Shown: positions 51,361 through 61,979, counted from the first letter of the stretch. The stretch is DNA of 64,000 bases from Nannocystis bainbridge (GCF_028368995.1 NZ_JAQNDL010000001.1:2878001-2942000), one strand, 5' to 3'. Made by a program: numbers and translations. The notes: generated by a model not told the origin, from the sequence alone.

Positions 51361-51480
51361 GGGTGCGCAGCCCCGCGAGCAGCCGCTCCCCGCAAGCGGG
51401 GAGCTGAGTCGCCGCGCCATCGGCTGGCCGTCGCGGAGGCGCAGCCCCGCGAGCGACGGCTCCCCGCGAACCGAGAGCAC
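51361..51480. terminator. Perfect hairpin with direct repeats between convergent genes
   Basis: GCTCCCCGC (51385-51393) and GCGGGGAGC (51396-51404) form a 9-bp perfect stem, better drawn as 8 bp with a CAAG loop. The segment 51361-51403 is partly repeated at 51435-51480 (GCGCAGCCCCGCGAGC and GCTCCCCGC). It lies between the LRR-like and peroxidase stops and likely terminates both. It is not a 14-bp-array member. Confidence 0.6.
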
Positions 51481-51533
51481 GGTGCCAGGCGCGGCCCGGC
51501 CGTGACTCGTGCTCTCGCTCGCTACCGACAACA

Positions 51534-53063
51534 TCACTGGAGCAGCGGCGGCGGCTTGACCGTCTTGGTGTCCGTCAGCGTCTTGAGGTACGCGACGATC
51601 GCGGCCTCCTCCGTGAGCGTCAGGCCGAGGTCGCCGATCACGAAGCCGATGGCGAGCGTGCCCTGCTCCTCCGGCTCGGGCCAGCATTTCGCCGCCAGCG
51701 CCTCCGCTTCGGTCCAGTCCGTCTTGGCCGGGTCGCACCGCGTGACCCCGAAGGCGGCCGCGGTGGTACCGTCGACGTCCGCGGTGTTGTAGAAGTGGAC
51801 GAGGCTCTCGAGGCTCTTGAACCATCCGTTGTGGGTGTAGGCCTTGACGAAGCTCTTGGACGGGCGCTTGTCGACGTTGCGCAGGGTCGGGGTCTTGTGC
51901 TGCCCGAGCCTCACGGTCGGATCGTCGTCCGGGTCGACGATCACCAGGGGGCGAGCGCCGAGGCCCGGGCTGCCGTCCGGGCCCGGGATCTTGGCATTGC
52001 GCGGCACGCCGATGTTGTGGAAGACGGCGTCGGTGTAGAGCTCGTCCGGATCGAGGCCGGCCCGGTTGGGATCGGGGAAGACGGCCAACGGCTCGTTGCT
52101 GTGACAGACCGCGCAGCCGGCCCTGCCGTAGAACAGCTCGTGCCCGAGGTTCTCCTGGGCCGTCAGGCCCTTGAGCGGGAACGCCACATTCACGCCTTCC
52201 AGCTTGACCTCGGCCGCGAGGGCCTTGTCCCGCTTCGAGCTGAACTGGTTGACCTCGTCCGAGGCTTGCCAGGCCGCGAGCGCCACCGCGATCCGCTTGA
52301 AGCTGAGCGCGAAGCCGGCGTTGGTGCAGTCGATCTTCTCGCCCCAGGCCACCCGGTACAGCAATGCGTACACCGACTTCGAGACGTGGGTGCACACCGC
52401 CTTCTGGCTGATGTTCTGCTCGAGCGGGTTCGGGAACGGCTGCAGCGCCTGATCGGCCACCGGACCCAGGAAGTCCGCGAACAGGTCCTCGAGGGGGGCG
52501 CTGTTCTTGAACACCTCGGCGCCGATATGGGTCGTCGCCCCGCCGAACAGCGGCCCCACGTTGCCCTCGGCGCGGCCGTCCCAGAAGAGGCCGCCGCAGG
52601 GCAAGGCGAGCGGACCACACCCGGGCTGCAGCGGGATGTTGCGCGCGTAGGCGTTGCTGGGCGGCCTGATGGTGCCCACCGCGCCCTTGGCCGCGCCCGG
52701 GGCCGCCACTTGCGCCTTGTTGATCTTGGTGTCGGGGAAGGTCCAGCCGGCGGCCGGGTCATGGCAGCTGATGCAGCCTTGCTTCTTCGCCGGCACCGAG
52801 ATCTTGTCGAAGAAGACGAACTTGCCGAGCTGCTTCAGGCTCAGCTCCCGCAAGTTCAAGGAGCGAGCGGTCGGGACCTCGCCGTCGAACAGCAGCTCGA
52901 GCGGCACCTCCGGCGTTTCGTCGGCCGCGAACTCGGCGCTGACGCCGGTTTCGGTGACGAGCTCCGGCTCGTCCTCCGGCTGGACGCTGTCACACTGTAA
53001 AAAACCTGCGAGCGGGCTCGCCAATAGCGAGCCGATCACGATCCCGTGCATATGAATGGACAT
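51534..53063 (-). CDS. MauG/CCP-type di-heme cytochrome c peroxidase
   Basis: 509 aa with an N-terminal signal-like segment (GIVIGSLLASPLAGFLQC). Two heme sites are present: CISCH in AKKQGCISCHDPAAGW near 97 and CAVCH in GRAGCAVCHSNEPLAVF near 318. The MauG/CCP signature WDGRAEGN precedes the barrel-like helices, and LRNVDKRPSKSFVKAYTHNG WF follows near 415. Such proteins reduce peroxides or modify partner proteins in the periplasm. It is longer than classical CCP (about 320) because of insertions. It lies next to the phenazine cluster but on the same strand with a 650-bp gap. Confidence 0.88.
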   Translation of the reverse strand: MSIHMHGIVIGSLLASPLAGFLQCDSVQPEDEPELVTETGVSAEFAADETPEVPLELLFDGEVPTARSLNLRELSLKQLGKFVFFDKISVPAKKQGCISCHDPAAGWTFPDTKINKAQVAAPGAAKGAVGTIRPPSNAYARNIPLQPGCGPLALPCGGLFWDGRAEGNVGPLFGGATTHIGAEVFKNSAPLEDLFADFLGPVADQALQPFPNPLEQNISQKAVCTHVSKSVYALLYRVAWGEKIDCTNAGFALSFKRIAVALAAWQASDEVNQFSSKRDKALAAEVKLEGVNVAFPLKGLTAQENLGHELFYGRAGCAVCHSNEPLAVFPDPNRAGLDPDELYTDAVFHNIGVPRNAKIPGPDGSPGLGARPLVIVDPDDDPTVRLGQHKTPTLRNVDKRPSKSFVKAYTHNGWFKSLESLVHFYNTADVDGTTAAAFGVTRCDPAKTDWTEAEALAAKCWPEPEEQGTLAIGFVIGDLGLTLTEEAAIVAYLKTLTDTKTVKPPPLLQ

Positions 53064-53720
53064 ACTCGGAACTACCCTCCGTACAACTCTGGCCCGATCT
53101 ACCGGCTACCCCGACGATGTGGGGAATCCACCTGCCTGGCAAGCCGTGGAGGTGCTGGCTATCACCCGTACAGCCACCCCCCGGCGGCAAGAATCGCCGC
53201 AGGACCTCGTTCGCTCCGCCCCATTGCCCGACCGATCGCGGCCGTCGCAAAACTGTGCGCCGACGCGGTCGCGTCCTGTCACGATCGCATGGGCAACGCG
53301 CTCTGCCAGGGCTCCGATCGCCGAATCGGCGTTCGTGCGGTCATGCGTGCGTCACAAGATCCGGAGCCGCATGGACACGACGCGAGCACCATCCGCTCGT
53401 AGCGTCCGACTCTCAATTGCGGATTGGGTATATCGCGACAACCACGCCGAGCGGCCAGGCACGATTGCCGGCAGCGCACGTGCGAGCCCTGGAGCAGCGG
53501 GCTGCGCTCGCTCGGGGCCGTGGATGGTCCGGGGCGGCGCCGCGCGGGCACTCGCACGCTGGCGCGCAGCGCCCACGCTCGCGCCGTGGTGCGTCCAGCC
53601 TCACTTCGGGCCGCGGCCAGAGCTCCACCGGTTCAGGGCGCTCTCGGTGGCGTGACCGACGTAAAAGACCCTGTCCGAACGGCGACGAGCTCGGGCGACC
53701 TTCGGCGTCGCGGCAGGGCG
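53064..53720. other. 657-bp stretch without a convincing gene
   Basis: Between the phzS end and the peroxidase start. Frames are short or Arg/Ser/Ala-rich in several phases and none has a start with signal, domain or ribosome site. It should hold the peroxidase promoter and the phzS terminator, though no clear hairpin was noted. No repeat array. Confidence 0.6.
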
Positions 53721-54959
53721 TCAGGAGGTGGGGCGACGTCGTTCCACGACCGCGCGGTACTCGGCGGTGAGGGTGGCCAGCTCGGCGGCCTTGTCATCGG
53801 CAGGGCGGGTGGATGTCGCTCGCTCGGCGTGATCCATCTGCCGGTTCGCGCGGATGATCGCGGTGGTGGCCGGGCGCCGGTCGTTCTCGTACCGCTCCAG
53901 AGCAGCGGGCACGTCGCCGCCGCGGGAGAGTTCGGCGGCGAGGGCGGTGGCGTCGAGAATGGCCTGAGAGGCGCCGTTGGCGCCGATCGGGTACATCAGG
54001 TGCGCGGCGTCGCCTAACAGGGTGACGCGGCCCTGACCCCAGCGGTCGAGCGGCTCGCGGTCGATCATGGGGTAGCGCAGGATCTGTGCGCTGCGCTCGA
54101 AGACGTCGCGCACGTCGAGCCATCCCAGGTCCCAGTGGGCCACGTGGGGCAGGATGTCGGCGAGCTGGCCGGGCACGTCCCAGCCCGCGCTGCTGACCGG
54201 CCCCGGCGTGCCGATGCGAGCGAGCAGGACCCAATTGAGCAGCGCCTCGCCACGCGCGGCGTGCCGGGCGGAGATCGGGTACGCGATCAGGCGCGTGGCC
54301 CGCTGGTCGTTGGCGAGGATCATCGAGTGGCCGTCGAGGAAACCGCCCATCTCGGTCAGGCCGCGCCACATGACCACCCCGGCTCCGTTGAGCGCTCCGT
54401 GTTCGGGGTGGAGGCAGCCACGCACGACCGAATGCAGCCCGTCGGCGCCGATCAGGGCGGCGGCCTCGAACGTGAAGTCGGCGCCGTGGACCCGGTCATG
54501 GACGTGCACGCGGACGCCGCCGCCGGTCTGCTGGAGGTCGTGCAGCCGCACCCCGGTGCGAATCGCGTGGTCGCCGAGCCGTTCGCGGACCGCGTTCAGC
54601 AGCAGCGTCTGCAGCTCGCCGCGATGGATGGAGTACTGCGGGCACGGATAGCCTGCAGCGATGCCGCGCGGCTCGGTCCACAGGGTGACGCCCGTGTGAT
54701 CGATGTAGCGGTGTTCGCGGGTGGGGATGCCGGTCGCCGCCATCGCGTCCCCCAGCCCGAGGGCGGTCAGCTCGGCGACCGCGGCCGGCTGGATGTTGAT
54801 CCCGACACCGAGCGGGCGGAGCTCGACGGCGGCCTCCAGGATGGTCGTGGTAATGCCGCGAGCGTGCAGGGCGAGGGCGGCGGTCAGCCCGCCGATCCCG
54901 GCCCCTGCGATCACGATGTCGGCGGTGGTGTCATTGCTCGTGGCGACGGACAGGGCCAT
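53721..54959 (-). CDS. phzS: Flavin-dependent monooxygenase PhzS-like
   Basis: 412 aa. The FAD-binding motif GAGIGGLTAALAL is near 18-30; GADGLHSVVRG near 172 and GDAAHLMYPIGANGASQAIL near 297 are the other flavin loops of the PHBH-type fold. In Pseudomonas PhzS converts phenazine-1-carboxylate (or its N-methyl derivative) to 1-hydroxyphenazine (or pyocyanin). No phzM was found, so hydroxyphenazine is the expected product. It is the last gene of the operon, 22 bp after phzG. Other monooxygenases of this fold are possible, but the setting decides. Confidence 0.87.
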   Translation of the reverse strand: MALSVATSNDTTADIVIAGAGIGGLTAALALHARGITTTILEAAVELRPLGVGINIQPAAVAELTALGLGDAMAATGIPTREHRYIDHTGVTLWTEPRGIAAGYPCPQYSIHRGELQTLLLNAVRERLGDHAIRTGVRLHDLQQTGGGVRVHVHDRVHGADFTFEAAALIGADGLHSVVRGCLHPEHGALNGAGVVMWRGLTEMGGFLDGHSMILANDQRATRLIAYPISARHAARGEALLNWVLLARIGTPGPVSSAGWDVPGQLADILPHVAHWDLGWLDVRDVFERSAQILRYPMIDREPLDRWGQGRVTLLGDAAHLMYPIGANGASQAILDATALAAELSRGGDVPAALERYENDRRPATTAIIRANRQMDHAERATSTRPADDKAAELATLTAEYRAVVERRRPTS

Positions 54960-54981
54960 GGGTCGTACTCCCGCGAATGGT

Positions 54982-55614
54982 TCAAGGCTGCAGCCGGGCG
55001 CTCTTCCAGCCCCCGGGCGCGAGGTCGAAGCGCAGCCGGCGATGCAGTCGGTTGGAGCTCGACGCCCAGAACTCGAGCGCGAGCGGCTGGAGGGCATAGA
55101 CCATGAAGCGCTCCGGGCAAGGCAGCGCGCCCAGATCCGCGAGCCGCTGCGCCTCGTCGAGCAGCGCCGCAGACGAGACCAGGGGCTCGCTCTGGCGCGA
55201 AGCCGTCGACATCGAGTGCAGCAGGACCGGGCGCCGGTTCCACTCCGTGACGGCGCGTTCCCGCGACAGCGCCACGACCTTGCCGCTCACCGAGAGCTGG
55301 CGGCTGAGCTCGCGCCAGTAGAAGTGGCCACACGCGAACGGGACCGCCGTGGCGTCCTCGATCTTGCGGCTGGTGGCATGGGTCGCGAAGACCACGCCGA
55401 CGTCGGCGAACTCGAGGATGGCCATCACGCGCGACGACATCAGCCCCGAGCCGTTCGCTGTGACGAGCACCATGGCGCGCGGCTCGCAGACCTCCGCCTC
55501 GATCGCCTCGCGCAGCCATCGCTGGCCGATCGCGATCGGGTCGTCCGGTGGGTCGTCGTACTCGGGAAAGGCGAGGTCCGCCTCGCCGGTCATGCTTTCG
55601 AGTGTGCTGCTCAT
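54982..55614 (-). CDS. phzG: PhzG, FMN-dependent oxidase of phenazine biosynthesis
   Basis: 210 aa. The pyridoxamine-phosphate oxidase-like split barrel is seen as CEPRAMVLVTANGSGLMSSR (42-61), VVFATHATSRKIEDATAVPF and FYWRELSRQLSVSGKVV, with RLHRRLRFDLAPGGW and LQP at the end as in PNPOx-type enzymes. PhzG oxidises the condensed tricyclic intermediate toward phenazine-1-carboxylate or the dicarboxylate. It follows phzF by 9 bp. Start ATG 55614. Confidence 0.88.
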   Translation of the reverse strand: MSSTLESMTGEADLAFPEYDDPPDDPIAIGQRWLREAIEAEVCEPRAMVLVTANGSGLMSSRVMAILEFADVGVVFATHATSRKIEDATAVPFACGHFYWRELSRQLSVSGKVVALSRERAVTEWNRRPVLLHSMSTASRQSEPLVSSAALLDEAQRLADLGALPCPERFMVYALQPLALEFWASSSNRLHRRLRFDLAPGGWKSARLQP

Positions 55615-55623
55615 GAGTGACTC

Positions 55624-56466
55624 TCAGATGAAGTAACTGCCGACGGCGATTTGATAGCCGTAGCCCCCCGCCTCGAGGCGCGGCCCGTCCCGCTCCGTGC
55701 GGGCGGTCGCGTCCATGCGCGATGCTCGGCCCATCTCCACGCCCTGGGTGATCCTGATCTTTTCGCCGAACGCCGCCCGACCGTGCCGCACCAAATGCAG
55801 CGCCAGCGGGCCAGCCGCCGAGCCTGTGGCGGCGTCCTCGTTCACGCCGTAAGCGGGCGAGAACATGCGCAGGCGCCAGCCGCCGGCGCCGTCCGGGCAA
55901 AAGCACAGGGCCGCCATGTCGAAGTGGCTCGCCAGCCGGTTGAGATCCGGCCGTACCTCGCCGAGCGCGGCGACGTCTCTCACCCCGACGAACACGTGCC
56001 GCGGCCCCACGTCATACATCTCGACCGGCGACGTGCTCGCTTCGAGGCCCAAAGCCGCAAGGAGCTCGGGCTCGCGTTCATACCGGGACACGACGGGGCT
56101 CGGCTGCTCCATCTGCACGTAGGCAGTGAACGGCCGCGCCTTGACGCGCTCGACGGCGAACCGAAACGTGCCCTTTCGCGTCTCGAATTGCATCTCGTTC
56201 AAGCCGCGATCTTCTGCCAGAGCCACGGCGGTGCCGAGCAGCGGATGGCCTGCGAAGCCCAGCTCGTTGACGGGCGTGAAGATCCGGACCTCGAACGTCC
56301 CGCCCTTCCGCGGCGCACGGACGAAGGTCGTCTCGGAGAGATGGAGCTCGGCGGCCAGGCTCTGCATGTCCCCGTCGTCCAGATCGTCGCAGGCGAAGAA
56401 CACCGCGACGGGGTTGCCGGTGAAGCGCTCCTGGCCGAAGGCGTTGACTACGGTGTATCTGTGCAT
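55624..56466 (-). CDS. phzF: PhzF, trans-2,3-dihydro-3-hydroxyanthranilate isomerase
   Basis: 280 aa, the usual length of about 278. The active-site Glu lies in AAELHLSETTFVR near 46, and GFAGHPLLGTAVAL near 72 and NEDAATGSAAGPLALHL near 213 carry the conserved PhzF/diaminopimelate-epimerase-fold loops. It isomerises DHHA to the ketone that self-condenses. The ATG at 56466 overlaps the small YdhR-like gene by 19 bp. In the cytoplasm, dimeric by family. Confidence 0.9.
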   Translation of the reverse strand: MHRYTVVNAFGQERFTGNPVAVFFACDDLDDGDMQSLAAELHLSETTFVRAPRKGGTFEVRIFTPVNELGFAGHPLLGTAVALAEDRGLNEMQFETRKGTFRFAVERVKARPFTAYVQMEQPSPVVSRYEREPELLAALGLEASTSPVEMYDVGPRHVFVGVRDVAALGEVRPDLNRLASHFDMAALCFCPDGAGGWRLRMFSPAYGVNEDAATGSAAGPLALHLVRHGRAAFGEKIRITQGVEMGRASRMDATARTERDGPRLEAGGYGYQIAVGSYFI

Positions 56467-56750
56467 CTTGCTCTCTCCACCAATTCGAAAACGATTCGGT
56501 GGTCGGGCGGCCTGCCGATGAGCTCGGCGGAGACGTTGCGCGGCAGGCTCGCCCGGTCCGGCTTCTCGCCGTGCCACAGCATCAGGGCCCCCCAGCGGCG
56601 CGTCTCCTCGGAGACGAGCCAGAGCTTCGTCGTAAGGTTCGGGACGCGCTCCCATTCGGCGAACGCCTGCTGAATCACCGGGCTCGCCGCCAATGCGTCG
56701 GGATCGGGATCGCCGGCGCCGAGGTCCCACCACGCCAATTCAATCCGCAT
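56448..56750 (-). CDS. YdhR-like small monooxygenase-fold protein within the phz operon
   Basis: 100 aa. The pattern WLVSEETRRWGALMLWHGEK then PDHRIVFELVERA resembles the YdhR/EthD-type dimeric alpha/beta-barrel, where a conserved Trp/His pocket binds small aromatic compounds. It overlaps phzE by 11 bp and phzF by 19 bp, so it is translated with them. No such gene lies in the standard phzA-G set. A role in tailoring, protecting or shaping an intermediate is inferred from context. Alternative: a carrier or chaperone for a reactive intermediate. Confidence 0.72.
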   Translation of the reverse strand: MRIELAWWDLGAGDPDPDALAASPVIQQAFAEWERVPNLTTKLWLVSEETRRWGALMLWHGEKPDRASLPRNVSAELIGRPPDHRIVFELVERARCTDTP

Positions 56751-58614
56751 ACCCCAGGCCTCCGACCGAGAACACCGCGTCGCGCAAGATCCGGGGCCCG
56801 TCCTTCGTCAGCACCGACTCGGGGTGGAACTGCATGGAGCAGAAGCTCGGCCCCTTCAGCCCATGCACCTGATTCGACACGGGGTCGCGATAGACGTTCA
56901 CCGCGCCCCACGGGCTGTCGAAGCGGTCGGCCGCGGAGATGGCCGCGAAGGTGTTGTAGAAGCCGGCCGTCTCCAGCTTGCCGAAGATCGAGATCCGCTT
57001 CTGGAGGCCCTGGTTCGGCGCGGGGAGCCGCTGGATCGGCAGCCCCAGCAACGAGCTCAGCATCTGGTGCCCGAGGCAGATCGCGAGGAACGGCCGGGCC
57101 GCCTCCATCGCGGCCAGCATCAAGCGCCGGCTGGCCGCGACCCGCGGGTCCGTCAGCTTGCACGGGTCGCCGGGGCCCGGCCCGACGACCAGCAGCTCGG
57201 AGTCGCGGACCTCGCCGATGGTGGCGTACGACTCGACCCTCACGTCCAGGCCGAGCTCGCGCAGCAGATACTGCAGCATCGAGGTGAACGCGTCCTCGTT
57301 GTCGAGGATGGCGATGGCGGTCGCCTCGCCGCGACGCGAGACCGGCCGACGGGCGCATGCTTGCTCGCCGAGCCAGAAGCTCGAGAGGCGCCCGCTCCAC
57401 CTGCCGAGCGACTGCGCGACCGCGTCCTTCTTCGTCAGGTCGGCGAGCGAGCCGCCGCCGATGGCATTTTGCAGCGCGGCCGCTTTGGCCGCGGTCTCTT
57501 TCGTCTCGGACTGCGGGTCCGACTCGCGGACCAGGGTCGCGCCGACGCCGATCGCCAGCTTGCCGTCGTTCTCGATCTCGGCCGTGCGGATCAGGATCGC
57601 CGAGTCGAGCCGCGGGCCTGCCTCGTCCTCCTCGACGATAGCCGCGAGCCCGCTGTAGTACGAGCGCCCGCAGGTCTCGTAGCGGGCGATCACGCGGGTC
57701 GCGTTCTCCAGCGGGCTGCCGACGACGGTCGGCGCGAACATCGAGCGCTTCAGGATCTCGGCCACGGGCAGCTCGGTGGTGCCTTCGATGCGATAGCCGA
57801 CGTGAGCCAGTCGCGACATCTGGATCAGGTAGGGCCCGTACGCGCGGACGTCCGCGCTGCAGATGTCGGTCATCATCTTCAGCTCTTCGTCGAGGACCAT
57901 CGACAGCTCGTCCTCCTCCTTCCCGTTCTGCAGGAACTCGAGCACGCCCTCCTGCGTCGGGCCGAGCGCGGGGAACCTGTAGGTGCCGCTGATCGGGGTC
58001 ATGGTGACGTTCTTCGCCTGGAGCTTGATGTGCAGCTCGGGCGAGGCGCCGACGAACGTGATGCCGCGCATGCGGATGAAGAACGTCCAGTACGCGCCGC
58101 GCTCCTGGCGGAGGAGGTTGCGGAAGATCATCAGCCCGACGCGGTCGTCGTAGGCGTCGAGGCCGCCGACGAGCGTGCGCTTGATGACGAAGTTCGACCC
58201 TTCGCCGGTGCCGATCTCCTGGCGGATGACGCGGTCGACGATGTCCGCGTAGGCGGCGTCGTCCGGCGTGAATGCGCAGTCGCGCAGATGGACCTGAGCC
58301 TCGGGCAGCGCCGCCAGTGCCGCCTCGAGCGGCAGGGTCTGATACTCGTCGACGCAGAGCGCCAGCGTCGGCTTGTGGTCGTCCTTGACCGTGAAGCCGC
58401 GCTCGGCGATCTGGCGGTAGGGCGCGACGACGAGCGTCCCCCAGCGGCCCTTCGCGCGCTGTTCGGCCTGGATCTGGCTCAGGTCGTCGAACGCGGCCAG
58501 GATGCGCTCGGTCCCCGCCATCACCTCGATCGTCGGCGCGCCGAACCGGTCGGGGCGAAAGACCAGCGCGTAAGCGTCGAGTTGCCCCGCGAGGGCTCGT
58601 TGCAGGATCGTCAT
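56740..58614 (-). CDS. phzE: PhzE, 2-amino-2-deoxyisochorismate synthase
   Basis: 624 aa, matching PhzE (about 627). The chorismate-binding half (TrpE-like) carries GGLDAYDDRVGLMIFRNLLR, TPISGTYRFPALGPTQEGV, DICSADVRAYGPYL and AAIVEEDEAGPRLDSAILI. The C-terminal glutamine amidotransferase half carries FLAICLGHQMLSSLLGLPIQ with the catalytic Cys and CSMQFHPESVLTKDG with His/Glu. The enzyme aminates chorismate to ADIC. Start ATG 58614 overlaps phzD (ATGA). Confidence 0.93.
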   Translation of the reverse strand: MTILQRALAGQLDAYALVFRPDRFGAPTIEVMAGTERILAAFDDLSQIQAEQRAKGRWGTLVVAPYRQIAERGFTVKDDHKPTLALCVDEYQTLPLEAALAALPEAQVHLRDCAFTPDDAAYADIVDRVIRQEIGTGEGSNFVIKRTLVGGLDAYDDRVGLMIFRNLLRQERGAYWTFFIRMRGITFVGASPELHIKLQAKNVTMTPISGTYRFPALGPTQEGVLEFLQNGKEEDELSMVLDEELKMMTDICSADVRAYGPYLIQMSRLAHVGYRIEGTTELPVAEILKRSMFAPTVVGSPLENATRVIARYETCGRSYYSGLAAIVEEDEAGPRLDSAILIRTAEIENDGKLAIGVGATLVRESDPQSETKETAAKAAALQNAIGGGSLADLTKKDAVAQSLGRWSGRLSSFWLGEQACARRPVSRRGEATAIAILDNEDAFTSMLQYLLRELGLDVRVESYATIGEVRDSELLVVGPGPGDPCKLTDPRVAASRRLMLAAMEAARPFLAICLGHQMLSSLLGLPIQRLPAPNQGLQKRISIFGKLETAGFYNTFAAISAADRFDSPWGAVNVYRDPVSNQVHGLKGPSFCSMQFHPESVLTKDGPRILRDAVFSVGGLGYAD

Positions 58615-59243
58615 TGTTTGCACACCTCGCTCACGGGCAGGACCTTCGCGCAGCATTCAGCCGCGTAGCTCAACGCTTGCGCGTGCTTCTGCTTCGAGAA
58701 GTCGGCGATCGCGTCCTGGACCAGGAAGACCTGGATGTCGCGCGAGTAGGCGTCGATGGCGCTGGCCAGCACGCCGATGTGGGCGTAGACGCCGCAGATG
58801 ATGATCTGGTCGCGGGCGTGCTCGCGGAACCCCTCGTCGAGCGCCGTGGCGTAGAACGCACTGTATCGCCACTTCGCCAGCACCGGGTCCTGGGGCCGCG
58901 GCGCAATCTCCTCGGGGATCGCGGTGTGGGTGGCCGCGCTGCTCATCCCCTTGCCCCAGATGTCGTAGAGGAGGCCGCGCTCCTTCGGCGACATGTCGCC
59001 GCGCTGCGCCGTGTAGAAGATCGGGACGTCGTGCGCGCGAGCGTGCTCGACGAGCTTCCTGCAGCCCTCGACCAGGCTCCGGCGCACCGCCGGCGGCAGC
59101 AGGTCGAGGAAGTAATTTTGCATGTCGTGGACGAGCAGGAGGCTGCGGCGGTCGTCCTGGGCCCACGCGACGATGTTCGCGGCGCTGAGCTCGGGCGCGT
59201 GCAGCTCGTAGTCCTCGATGCGAGGGAAGACCATGTCGTTCAT
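58611..59243 (-). CDS. phzD: PhzD, isochorismatase-type 2-amino-2-deoxyisochorismate hydrolase
   Basis: 210 aa, matching PhzD (about 207). The catalytic Asp is in LLVHDMQNYFLD near 42, Lys in VLAKWRYSAF near 122, and the CGVYAHIG loop, with Gly-Val-Tyr-Ala in place of the hydrolase Cys seen in other isochorismatases, is typical of PhzD. It cleaves ADIC to trans-2,3-dihydro-3-hydroxyanthranilate plus pyruvate. Both ends overlap neighbours by four bases (phzB, phzE). Start ATG 59243; Met4 is an alternative. Confidence 0.93.
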   Translation of the reverse strand: MNDMVFPRIEDYELHAPELSAANIVAWAQDDRRSLLLVHDMQNYFLDLLPPAVRRSLVEGCRKLVEHARAHDVPIFYTAQRGDMSPKERGLLYDIWGKGMSSAATHTAIPEEIAPRPQDPVLAKWRYSAFYATALDEGFREHARDQIIICGVYAHIGVLASAIDAYSRDIQVFLVQDAIADFSKQKHAQALSYAAECCAKVLPVSEVCKQ

Positions 59244-59707
59244 AGCGGGAGCCCCTTGCGGACGATCTGCGGGACCGGGAGGCCCAGCGCCTTGAACTGC
59301 TGGACCGGGTTCATGAACTCGCGCTGGAGCGCGATCTTGCCGGCCTCGAACCTGAAGTAGTGAATGAAGTGGTTCTCGTAGTGGCCCTCGGGGTAGCCGT
59401 CGAAGCGGATGGCGCCCCTGCCGTCGCACTCGACCCAGAACACGTTCGGGTCCTGGGTGTCGAAGATCGTGACGTCGTACCACTGCCAGTCCGGGAAGCA
59501 CTTCAGCGACCACACGGCGTGCGCGGCGAGGCGGTCCTTGCCGCGGATCATGATCGGCTCGCCGGTATCGCTGGTCCACAGGCCGCCGCAGCCGTCCGCG
59601 GTGAACAGCTCGTGGCGCTGCAGGCGGGCCTGCCCGCGGGTCTCCATGTACTGCCGCACGATCTGGCGATTGGACTGGCGCACTTCGGTGTCGGACATGG
59701 TGCTCAT
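59240..59707 (-). CDS. phzB: PhzA/B-type condensation protein
   Basis: 155 aa, the usual 163 or so. The NTF2-like fold is seen as QSNRQIVRQYMETRGQARLQ, RHELFTADGCGGLWTSDTGE, KCFPDWQWYDVTIFDTQDPN and HYENHFIHYFRFEAGKIALQ. It promotes the condensation of two PhzF products to the tricycle. Only one copy is present; pseudomonads carry two (phzA and phzB). It is the first gene of the phzB-to-phzS operon, with a 21-bp palindrome about 24 bp upstream of its start. Confidence 0.92.
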   Translation of the reverse strand: MSTMSDTEVRQSNRQIVRQYMETRGQARLQRHELFTADGCGGLWTSDTGEPIMIRGKDRLAAHAVWSLKCFPDWQWYDVTIFDTQDPNVFWVECDGRGAIRFDGYPEGHYENHFIHYFRFEAGKIALQREFMNPVQQFKALGLPVPQIVRKGLPL

Positions 59708-59730
59708 TGGGCAATTCCTTTCGAGAGGCG

Positions 59731-59751
59731 CTCGTGAATTTCATTCACGAG
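59731..59751. promoter_or_regulatory. 21-bp palindrome, possible operator upstream of phzB
   Basis: Arms CTCGTGAAT (59731-59739) and ATTCACGAG (59743-59751) with a 3-bp centre lie 24 bp before the phzB start at 59707. Such a site would suit a dimeric repressor or activator controlling the operon. The rest of the 230-bp gap to phzC shows no gene or further clear site. Confidence 0.5.
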
Positions 59752-59937
59752 AGGAACTGGGCGCTGGCCCTCGACGCGTAGCATGACGCGGGTCCGGCAG
59801 CGCGACAGCCGGCGAGCTCCGGCGGGTGATGCTATCCACACGAGGTAACGGCGCTGAAATCAGTCCTATGATTCGCGGACGGCGGCGCCGTCACGGGCAA
59901 TGCACCGACGACGCCGATGCATCGTGCCGCCAGCGCC

Positions 59938-61326
<1,389 letters not shown>

Positions 61327-61979
61327 GGGAAACTCCTAGCAGGCCCGACCAGGGTAGCGCCCCATCGCCGTCTCGCCTCGGCGTTACAGGCGCGTGCGGA
61401 TGACGGGCGGCCGTCGTCACAGTCCTCGGGCACACGCGCCCCCCGGCGCTCAACGGTCATATGTCCTCTGGAACACGTACCTTCGGACACCACGGCCTTC
61501 GACTTCGGCGCCTGCTGCGAGACCGAGGATGCGTCGTCGTCGGCGATCGGGACGGCGAAGTCACGGTCGGGCGTCGATGTGGGAGCGCGAGGAGTACCTC
61601 CATTCCGGGCGCGAGTGCGCTGCGGCGGAGTGTGTGACGGGGTGACTGTTAAAAATCCTCCGGTCCACCTTTGGCCACTCGGAGCCGGGCGGCGCAGGCG
61701 ATCACGCATCGGGCCCGAACGAGTCGGCGCCACGACTGCGCAGCGCGCCGTGCGGAGCGACCAGCGCATCGCTTCGAAACGCCGCGCAGCGGCACGAGCG
61801 GCGGGCCGGCCCACGCGCAGCGCGATCAGCGGCCCGGTGAACGGCGAGGCTTCATCGTCTCTGCCGCGGTCCAGTTTCGCCGCGTATGGAGAGAGGATCA
61901 TGGCATTGGTGTGGGCGCATTCACGGGCTCGAAATGGCACGTCCTGATGATGCCTGTCCTTGGGGACATCCCGCATGAT
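61327..61979. other. 653-bp intergenic region with two 14-bp arrays
   Basis: Upstream of phzC on one side and of the cytochrome RNA leader on the other. Array one: 61459-61500 (ATATGTCCTCTGGA, ACACGTACCTTCGG, ACACCACGGCCTTC). Array two: 61952-61979 (GCCTGTCCTTGGGG, ACATCCCGCATGAT), abutting the predicted RNA. No convincing gene; the frames that exist are Arg/Ala-rich on both strands. Confidence 0.6.

Noticed and set aside
53056..53655. Plus-strand frames between the peroxidase and phzS
   Set aside because: No start with a ribosome site, no signal or motif, and Ser/Arg/Ala-rich composition in several frames.
58980..59000. CGACATGTCGCCG inside phzD as an array unit
   Set aside because: A single self-complementary hexamer without a second unit at 14 bp; expected by chance.
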